DNA of 64,000 bases from Agromyces intestinalis. GTDB lineage: Bacteria > Actinomycetota > Actinomycetes > Actinomycetales > Microbacteriaceae. Shown piece by piece: positions 58,329-64,000 of the stretch. The stretch covers positions 3,720,001 to 3,784,000 of the forward strand of contig NZ_CP043505.1 in the NCBI RefSeq assembly GCF_008365295.1, read 5' to 3'. The first letter of the stretch is position 1, and every line of letters starts with the position of its first letter. Below the pieces are notes generated by a model, which was not told the DNA's origin, did no database searches, and saw nothing but the letters and a program-made list of their open reading frames with translations. The position numbers and the translations under genes were made by a program.

Positions 58329-59039
58329 ATGACGACGAGCCGCACGGTGCTGGTGACCGGGGGAAACCGGGGGATCGGGTATGCGATCGCCGAGGAGTTC
58401 CTCGCGCAGGGTCACCGCGTCGCGGTCACCGCCCGCTCGGGTGAGGGTCCCGCCGGCGCGCTGACGGTGCGGGCCGACGTGACCGACGCCGAGTCGATCG
58501 ACCGGGCGTTCTCCGAGATCGAGGCCGAGCTCGGCCCGGTCGAGGTCGTCGTGGCCAACGCCGGCATCACGCGCGACACCCTGCTGCTGCGGATGAGCGA
58601 GGACGACTTCGAAACCGTCGTCGACACGAACCTCACGGGCGCGTTCCGGGTCATCAAGCGTGCGTCGAAAGGCATGCTGAAGGCCCGGTTCGGCCGCATC
58701 GTGCTGATCTCGAGCGTCGTCGGCCTCTACGGCTCGCCCGGCCAGGTCAACTACGCGGCGTCGAAGGCGGGTCTCGTGGGCATCGCCCGCTCGATCACCC
58801 GCGAGCTCGGCGGCCGCGGCATCACCGCGAACGTCGTCGCGCCGGGCTTCATCCGCACCGACATGACCGACGAACTGCCCGCCGAGCAGCAGCAGGAATA
58901 CCTGCGCAGCATCCCGGCGGGCCGGTTCGCCGAGCCGTCCGAGGTGGCGAAGGTCGTGACCTGGGTCGCGGGTGACGACGCCGCCTACATCTCGGGTGCG
59001 GTCATCCCGGTCGACGGCGGCCTCGGCATGGGGCACTAG
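58329..59039 (+). CDS. fabG: 3-oxoacyl-ACP reductase (FabG-like SDR)
   Basis: This short-chain dehydrogenase probably reduces 3-oxoacyl-ACP with NADPH in fatty acid synthesis. The 236-residue protein has the cofactor motif TGGNRGIG (10-17), NAG (NAGI), the active-site Ser, Tyr and Lys in LISSVVGLYG and YAASKAG, and the C-terminal GAVIPVDGGLGMGH. In actinobacteria a fabG of this type lies near DUF3099 and inhA/fabI; no fabI follows here. The precise substrate is inferred. Confidence 0.92.
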   Translation: MTTSRTVLVTGGNRGIGYAIAEEFLAQGHRVAVTARSGEGPAGALTVRADVTDAESIDRAFSEIEAELGPVEVVVANAGITRDTLLLRMSEDDFETVVDTNLTGAFRVIKRASKGMLKARFGRIVLISSVVGLYGSPGQVNYAASKAGLVGIARSITRELGGRGITANVVAPGFIRTDMTDELPAEQQQEYLRSIPAGRFAEPSEVAKVVTWVAGDDAAYISGAVIPVDGGLGMGH

Positions 59040-59140
59040 CCCGGCGCTCTGCGCCACCTCGGCGCCCTCTGCACCAGCGCGAGTGGCGCGGACGCCGCCG
59101 AACTGGCGCAGCGCGCGTGACCGGCCGGCGCGTCGAGAGT

Positions 59141-60121
59141 TCAGCGGTCCACGCCCGCCGGCGCATCGATGCCGTCGCGCGAGCCGACGATCTCCGACGG
59201 CGGGAACGCCTCGGCCAACCGCCGGCGCGTCTCGTCGTCGAGGGTGAGGTCGGCGGCGCCGGCGTTCTCGTCGAGTCGCGCGCGATGACGCGTGCCCGGG
59301 ATCGGCACGACGCCCTCCGACAGCACCCAGGCGAGGGCGACCTGTGCGACCGTCGCGCCGAACTCGGCGGCGATGGTCTCGACGCGTTCGACGAGCCGTC
59401 GGTTCGCGGCGAACGCGTCGGCCTGGAAGCGCGGCAGGTACCGGCGGTCATCGTCGGGGGCGAGGTCGTCGAGGCTGCGGATGCCGTCGGTGAGCACGCC
59501 TCGCCCGAGCGGCGAGAACGCGACGAACCCGATGCCGAGCTCGTCGGCGGTCGCCTTCTCGTCGTTGTCGAGGATGTCGCGGGCGAACAGCGAGAACTCC
59601 GACTGCACGGCGGCGATCGGGTGCACCGCGTGCGCGCGACGCATCGTGCGCCCCGAGACCTCCGACAGGCCGAGGTGGCGCACCTTGCCCTCCTGCACGA
59701 GTTCGGCCATCGCCCCCACGCTCTCCTCGATCGGGACGGCGGGGTCGACCCGGTGCAGGTAGTAGAGGTCGATCACCTCGGTGCCGAGGTGGCGCAGTGA
59801 TCGCTCGGCGGCTCGCTTGATGTAGGCGGGGGTGCCGTTGCGACCGTGGATCGTGCCGTCGTCGTCGGTCTCGGCCGACGCCTTCGTCGCGATCGTGATC
59901 TCGTCGAAGCGCCCCTTCAGGGCCCGACCGATGAGCTGCTCGTTGGCGAACGGGCCGTACGCCTCGGCCGTGTCGATGAAGGTGACGCCCGAGTCGACGG
60001 CGTGGCGCAGAGTCGCGATCGACTCCTGTTCGTCGCTTGGACCGTAGTAGGCGCTCATGCCCATCGCGCCGAGGCCGATGGCCGAGACGCGGAGTCCGTC
60101 GCCGAGAAGTCGCTGGTGCAT
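59141..60121 (-). CDS. Aldo/keto reductase
   Basis: This NADPH-dependent oxidoreductase of 326 residues has the AKR TIM barrel with IGLGAMGMS, the catalytic Asp and Tyr in FIDTAEAYGPFANEQLIG, Lys in ATKASA, and His in YYLHRVDP. It is closest to the general 'general stress protein 69'/IolS group by appearance. GAAAGGA precedes the ATG. Substrate unknown. A 101-base gap to fabG contains nothing I recognise. Confidence 0.93.
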   Translation of the reverse strand: MHQRLLGDGLRVSAIGLGAMGMSAYYGPSDEQESIATLRHAVDSGVTFIDTAEAYGPFANEQLIGRALKGRFDEITIATKASAETDDDGTIHGRNGTPAYIKRAAERSLRHLGTEVIDLYYLHRVDPAVPIEESVGAMAELVQEGKVRHLGLSEVSGRTMRRAHAVHPIAAVQSEFSLFARDILDNDEKATADELGIGFVAFSPLGRGVLTDGIRSLDDLAPDDDRRYLPRFQADAFAANRRLVERVETIAAEFGATVAQVALAWVLSEGVVPIPGTRHRARLDENAGAADLTLDDETRRRLAEAFPPSEIVGSRDGIDAPAGVDR

Positions 60122-60257
60122 TCGTCGGGTCCTTTCGTCGCGGGGCGCCGCGAGCGCCCACCCTTGCGGCGCGGTGCGCCGTCACCACGAGAGACCGGGC
60201 GAGCGCGTTCGATGTGACATCCGTCGGCCTGAGACCACGGAGCCGGATGCTCCGGAC

Positions 60258-60923
60258 TCAGCCGCGCAGGCCCGCCAGCGCCAGCACCTGCGAGAGGTCG
60301 GGGCGATCGATCGAGACATCCGCCTGCGCGCGCACCACGGGCTTCGCGCAGAACGCGACGCCGAGCGCTGCGGTGGCGAGCATGCGCAGGTCGTTCGCGC
60401 CGTCGCCGACGGCGATGGTGCGACCGCGGGGCACGCCCGCCAGCTCGGCCCACTCGACGAGTGCGGCGGCCTTGGCCTCGGCGTCGACGATCGGCCCGTC
60501 GACGCGCCCGGTCAGACGGCCGGATGTATCGAGCTCGAGCCGGTTCGCCCGGCAGAAGTCGAGGCCGAGGCGCTCGGCGAGCGGGTCGAGCAACTCGTGG
60601 AATCCGCCCGAGACCACCCCGACGCGCCCGCCTGCGCGGTGCACGGTGTCGATCAGCTCCTGCACGCCGTCGGTGGGGGTCATGCGCTCGCGCACCTGCG
60701 CGAACACCGAGGCATCCAGGCCGGCGAGCGTGGCCACCCGCTCGCGCAGGCTCTGCGCGAAGTCGAGCTCGCCGCGCATCGCCCGCTCGGTGACCGCCGC
60801 GACCAGCTCGAGTGACCCGGCCGCGTCGGCGAGCAGCTCGATCGCCTCCTCGCGGATCAGGGTCGAATCGGCGTCGAGCACGACGAGCGGGCCGGCGGAG
60901 CCGGCGGCGATCGCGCCGCTCAC
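60258..60923 (-). CDS. serB: Phosphoserine phosphatase
   Basis: SerB removes phosphate from phosphoserine in serine synthesis. I start it at GTG 60923, overlapping the glgC stop (GTGA), giving 221 residues. The HAD motifs are DADST (17-21) with the nucleophile Asp 17, [10 protein letters not shown], and [10 protein letters not shown]. It lacks the N-terminal ACT extensions of some actinobacterial SerB. Coupling to glgC is positional. Confidence 0.93.
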   Translation of the reverse strand: MSGAIAAGSAGPLVVLDADSTLIREEAIELLADAAGSLELVAAVTERAMRGELDFAQSLRERVATLAGLDASVFAQVRERMTPTDGVQELIDTVHRAGGRVGVVSGGFHELLDPLAERLGLDFCRANRLELDTSGRLTGRVDGPIVDAEAKAAALVEWAELAGVPRGRTIAVGDGANDLRMLATAALGVAFCAKPVVRAQADVSIDRPDLSQVLALAGLRG

Positions 60924-62167
60924 GCGCGGGCCCGGACGCGCGAGCCCTTGCCGACCACGGTGAGTCCGCTGTCGGTCACGATGAATCCGCGCGCGAGGTC
61001 GTCGGCGCGGTCGACGCCGATCTCGGCGCCCGCCTCGACGACCACCTCTTTGTCGAGGATGGCGCGCTTCACGTGGGCACCCTCGTCGATGCGGGCTCGG
61101 TCGAACAGGATCGAGTCGACCACATGCGCACCGGAGCCGACGACCGACCACGGACCGAGCACGCTGCGCTCGATGTGCGCACCCGAGATCACCGAGCCGA
61201 GCGAGACGATCGAGTCGATCACGGTGCCGAGGGCGCCGCGCGCGTCGCGGGTCACCTTCGCGGGCGGCGAGTTCAGCTGCTGCGAGAAGATCGGCCACTC
61301 GCGGTTGTAGAGGTTGAACACCGGCAGCACCGAGATCAGGTCTTGATGGGCCTCGTAGTAGCTGTCGAGGGTTCCGACGTCGCGCCAGTAGTAGCGATCG
61401 CGGTCGGTCGCGCCGGGGACGTCATTGCGCTTCAGGTCGTAGACCCCCGCCGCGCCGCGGTCGACGAACGACGGGATGATGTCGCCGCCCATATCGTGGC
61501 TCGACGAGGTCTGCTCGCCGTCGCGCAGCACGGAGTCGACGAGCGCATCGGCGTCGAAGACGTAGTTGCCCATCGAAGCGAGCACCTCGTCGGGCGAGTC
61601 GGGCAGGCCGACCGGGTCGTTCGGCTTCTCGAGGAACCGTCGGATGCGGTCGGGATGCTTCGGGTCGACGTCGATGACGCCGAACTGGTTCGCGAGCGAG
61701 ATGGGCTGGCGGATCGCGGCGACCGTGGCCTCGGCACCCGACTCGACGTGGGCGTCGATCATCTGGCTGAAGTCCATGCGGTACACGTGGTCGGCGCCGA
61801 CGACCACGATGATGTCGGGCTTCTCGTCGTAGATCAGGTTGAGACTCTGCAGGATCGCGTCGGCCGACCCCGAGAACCAGCGCTTGCCGAGCCGCTGCTG
61901 CGCCGGCACCGAGGCGACGTAGGAGTTCAGCAGCCCGCTCAGCCGCCAGGTCTGCGAGACGTGCCGGTCGAGCGAGTGCGACTTGTACTGGGTGAGCACG
62001 ACGATCTGCCGCAGGCCCGAGTTGAGCAGGTTCGACAGCGCGAAGTCGATGAGCCGGTACTGCCCGCCGAACGGCACCGCGGGCTTGGCGCGGTCTTCGG
62101 TGAGGGGCATGAGTCGTTTGCCTTCTCCGCCGGCGAGGACGATGCCGAAGACCTTGCGCGATGCCAT
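60920..62167 (-). CDS. glgC: Glucose-1-phosphate adenylyltransferase
   Basis: GlgC makes ADP-glucose for glycogen and related glucan synthesis. I start it at ATG 62167 (415 residues, [14 protein letters not shown]), because TACGCT lies six bases upstream; the open frame for 20 more codons is not needed. Motifs: [23 protein letters not shown] (split over about 13-35), [15 protein letters not shown], and C-terminal left-handed beta-helix repeats. It diverges from glgA and is coupled to serB. Confidence 0.96.
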   Translation of the reverse strand: MASRKVFGIVLAGGEGKRLMPLTEDRAKPAVPFGGQYRLIDFALSNLLNSGLRQIVVLTQYKSHSLDRHVSQTWRLSGLLNSYVASVPAQQRLGKRWFSGSADAILQSLNLIYDEKPDIIVVVGADHVYRMDFSQMIDAHVESGAEATVAAIRQPISLANQFGVIDVDPKHPDRIRRFLEKPNDPVGLPDSPDEVLASMGNYVFDADALVDSVLRDGEQTSSSHDMGGDIIPSFVDRGAAGVYDLKRNDVPGATDRDRYYWRDVGTLDSYYEAHQDLISVLPVFNLYNREWPIFSQQLNSPPAKVTRDARGALGTVIDSIVSLGSVISGAHIERSVLGPWSVVGSGAHVVDSILFDRARIDEGAHVKRAILDKEVVVEAGAEIGVDRADDLARGFIVTDSGLTVVGKGSRVRARA

Positions 62168-62173
62168 GCCTCC

Positions 62174-62179
62174 AGCGTA
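62174..62179 (-). promoter_or_regulatory. -10 box for a leaderless glgC transcript
   Basis: On the minus strand TACGCT is followed by six bases and the ATG of glgC. It lies in the same gap as the matching box for glgA. Confidence 0.55.
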
Positions 62180-62234
62180 GTCAGCCGCGGCGTCGTGCAC
62201 GGCAGGGATCGACACCTCGTGACGCACGCTGCGC

Positions 62235-62240
62235 TACCGT
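62235..62240 (+). promoter_or_regulatory. -10 box for a leaderless glgA transcript
   Basis: TACCGT is followed by six bases and ATG 62247. The GTG at 62241 would start inside this gap and is less likely. Confidence 0.55.
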
Positions 62241-62246
62241 GTGGGC

Positions 62247-63443
62247 ATGCGCGTCGACCTGCTCACCCGCGAATACCCGCCCGAGGTCTACGGAGGCGCC
62301 GGCGTCCATGTCGGCGAGCTGGTACGCGCGCTGCGGCGCAGCATCGAAGTGCGGGTGCGCTGCTTCGGCGCTCCGCGCGACGAGGAGGGCACCTTCGCGT
62401 ACGCGACCCCGTCGGGCCTCGCCGAGGCGAACGCGGCGATCGCGACGCTCGGCGTCGATCTCGAGATGGCCCAGGATGCCTCGGGCGCCGACCTCGTGCA
62501 CTCGCACACGTGGTACGCGAACTTCGCCGGCGCCACCGCGAAGCGCCTGCACGGGATCCCGCACGTGGTCACGGCGCACAGCCTCGAGCCGCTGCGCCCG
62601 TGGAAGGCCGAGCAGCTGGGCGGCGGCTACCGGGTGTCGTCGTGGGCCGAGCGCACCGCGTTCGAGGAGGCGGACGCGGTGATCGCGGTGAGTGCCGGCA
62701 TGCGCCGCGACATCCTGCGCGCTTATCCGGGCATCGACCCCGATCGGGTCGAGGTGGTCTACAACGGCATCGACCTCGACGACTGGGCGCCGAACCACGA
62801 CCCCGACGCGGTGCGCGCACTCGGCGTCGACCCCGATCGCCCCTCGATCGTGTTCGTCGGCCGGATCACCCGCCAGAAGGGGCTGCCGTATCTGCTGCGC
62901 GCCGCGCGACTGCTGCCGCCGGGCATCCAGCTCGTGCTGTGCGCGGGCGCACCCGACACTCCCGAGATCATGGCCGAGGTCAGCGGGCTCGTCGCCGAGC
63001 TCGCCGCCGAACGCGAGGGCGTGGTGTGGATCGACCGGCACCTGCCGCGCCCCGAGCTCACCGCACTGCTCACGGCGGCCACGACGTTCGTGTGCCCGTC
63101 GATCTACGAACCCCTCGGCATCGTGAACCTCGAGGCGATGGCCTGCGGCGCCCCCGTGGTCGGCACGGCCACGGGCGGCATCCCCGAGGTCGTCGACGAC
63201 GGCGTCACCGGCGTGCTGGTGCCGATCGAGCAGGTCGACGACGGCACCGGCACGCCGGTGGACCCCGACCGGTTCATCGCCGATCTCGCCGAGACGCTGG
63301 CCGTCGTCGCCTCCGATCCCGAGCGGGCGGCCGCGATGGGCGCGGCCGGACGCCGCCGCGCCGAGGAGCACTTCGCGTGGAGCTCGATCGCGGAACGCAC
63401 GGTCGAGGTGTACGAGCGGGTGCTCGGCCGCGGTCGCGGCTGA
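62247..63443 (+). CDS. glgA: Glycogen synthase / ADP-glucose-dependent glucosyltransferase (actinobacterial type)
   Basis: This GT4/GT5-like glycosyltransferase uses ADP-glucose. The 398-residue protein (MRVDLLTREYPPEVYGGAG) belongs to the corynebacterial/mycobacterial GlgA group, whose mycobacterial member makes maltose 1-phosphate (GlgM). Motifs: HTWYANFAG, VGRITRQKGLPYLL and the C-terminal EPLGIVNLEAMACGAPVV with the donor-binding Glu. It diverges from glgC, the gene for its substrate, as in mycobacteria. Confidence 0.94.
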   Translation: MRVDLLTREYPPEVYGGAGVHVGELVRALRRSIEVRVRCFGAPRDEEGTFAYATPSGLAEANAAIATLGVDLEMAQDASGADLVHSHTWYANFAGATAKRLHGIPHVVTAHSLEPLRPWKAEQLGGGYRVSSWAERTAFEEADAVIAVSAGMRRDILRAYPGIDPDRVEVVYNGIDLDDWAPNHDPDAVRALGVDPDRPSIVFVGRITRQKGLPYLLRAARLLPPGIQLVLCAGAPDTPEIMAEVSGLVAELAAEREGVVWIDRHLPRPELTALLTAATTFVCPSIYEPLGIVNLEAMACGAPVVGTATGGIPEVVDDGVTGVLVPIEQVDDGTGTPVDPDRFIADLAETLAVVASDPERAAAMGAAGRRRAEEHFAWSSIAERTVEVYERVLGRGRG

Positions 63444-63475
63444 CCGGAGTGCACGGCGGGGTCGTATCGCCCGGA

Positions 63476-63481
63476 TAGCAT
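63476..63481 (+). promoter_or_regulatory. -10 box for a leaderless ABC ATPase transcript
   Basis: TAGCAT is followed by six bases and ATG 63488; the same hexamer and spacing occur before the P-type ATPase gene. Confidence 0.55.
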
Positions 63482-63487
63482 GGACGT

Positions 63488-64000
63488 ATGGCGAGCACGG
63501 TTCTGCAGTTCCGCGATGTGTCGGTGGTCCGAGACGGCAACACGATCCTCGACGGGATCGACTGGACGGTCGCCAGCGACGAGCGTTGGGTGATCCTCGG
63601 CCCGAACGGGGCCGGCAAGACGACCCTCCTGCAGATCGCCGCCGCCGCCATGCACCCCACGAAGGGCGAGGCCGAGGTGCTGGCCGAATCGCTCGGCAAG
63701 GTCGACGTGTTCGAGCTGCGCCCGATGATCGGCTTCGCGTCGACCGCGATGGCCCGCAAGATCCCGCGCAACGAGACGGTGCTCGACGTCGTGCTCACCG
63801 CCGCCTACTCGGTCACCGGCCGGTGGAACGAAGAGTACGAAGAGATCGACCTGCGCCGCGCGCAGCGCGTGCTGAAGGAGTGGCGCCTCGAGCAGTTCGC
63901 CGACCGCAGGTTCGGCAGCCTCTCCGACGGCGAGCAGAAGCGCGTGCAGATCGCCCGCTCGGTCATGACCGACCCCGAGCTGCTGCTGCTCGACGAGCCG
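63488..64000 (+). CDS. ABC transporter ATP-binding protein, 3' end outside the window
   Basis: The first 171 residues of an ABC ATPase are visible: MASTVLQFRDVSVVRDG, Walker A GPNGAGKTT (about 39-47), a signature LSDGEQKR (about 149-156; Asp replaces the usual Gly) and Walker B LLLLDEP at the window edge. No permease is seen yet. It resembles stand-alone YlmA/ModF-type ATPases; whether membrane partners follow cannot be seen. Confidence 0.93.
   Translation, partial: MASTVLQFRDVSVVRDGNTILDGIDWTVASDERWVILGPNGAGKTTLLQIAAAAMHPTKGEAEVLAESLGKVDVFELRPMIGFASTAMARKIPRNETVLDVVLTAAYSVTGRWNEEYEEIDLRRAQRVLKEWRLEQFADRRFGSLSDGEQKRVQIARSVMTDPELLLLDEP

Overview
The window is a high-GC (roughly 70%) stretch of an actinobacterial chromosome. 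Gene content, GTG starts, RbpA, OpcA, a T-box-controlled ileS and the order tpiA-secG-rbpA / pgl-opcA-zwf-pgi-tal-tkt / ctaB-ctaA / suf point to the family Microbacteriaceae (an Agromyces- or Leifsonia-like organism; genus inferred, not proven). Almost everything is chromosomal housekeeping. I see no phage, plasmid, insertion sequence or CRISPR array.

Layout. 1-1346: end of tpiA, then secG and rbpA. 1417-9539 (minus): the oxidative and non-oxidative pentose phosphate operon tkt-tal-pgi-zwf-opcA-pgl, with 4-nt start/stop overlaps. 9857-11943: haem O synthase ctaB, a decayed DUF559-type gene, and haem A synthase ctaA. 12198-17186: sufB-sufD-Rieske-sufC, sufT and a methyltransferase. 17259-20539 (minus): valS, an acetyltransferase and a 73-residue protein. 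20678-25949 (minus): a peptide-type ABC importer in which one polypeptide carries permease plus both ATPases; a TetR gene diverges from it and a P-type ATPase follows. 29412-35210: T-box leader, ileS, folC, a DUF4233 membrane protein and ndk. 35301-41549: a VKOR-like protein, RNase E/G with a long leader, a DUF4031 protein, and rplU-rpmA-obgE. 41546-46508: proB, proA, a small membrane protein, nadD, a Pro/Ala-rich membrane-anchored protein, rsfS and tRNA-Ala(GGC).

46605-50569 is the most accessory-looking part: membrane protein, GNAT and TetR around an AT-rich palindromic control region, a membrane/coiled-coil protein, an Lrp-type regulator and a DUF2236 protein. 50625-53082 holds two divergent envelope enzymes (a coiled-coil lytic-transglycosylase-like protein and NagZ-like hexosaminidase). 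Then come YceI, a winged-helix protein, an ABC-F protein, a DUF3099/Cys-rich/SURF1 operon, a FabG-like reductase, an aldo/keto reductase, serB-glgC divergent from glgA, and the start of an ABC ATPase.

The main observations beyond the gene list concern DNA-level signals. Many genes have a TAnnnT -10 box exactly six bases before the start codon, which predicts leaderless mRNAs. The octamer GGCATCCG/CGGATGCC is several-fold over-represented and in two places forms inverted pairs that are transcription terminators. I did not find a convincing new multi-gene system; the best leads are these sequence signals, the triple-domain ABC fusion, the 47.2-kb control region, and a small Cys protein in the SURF1 operon.
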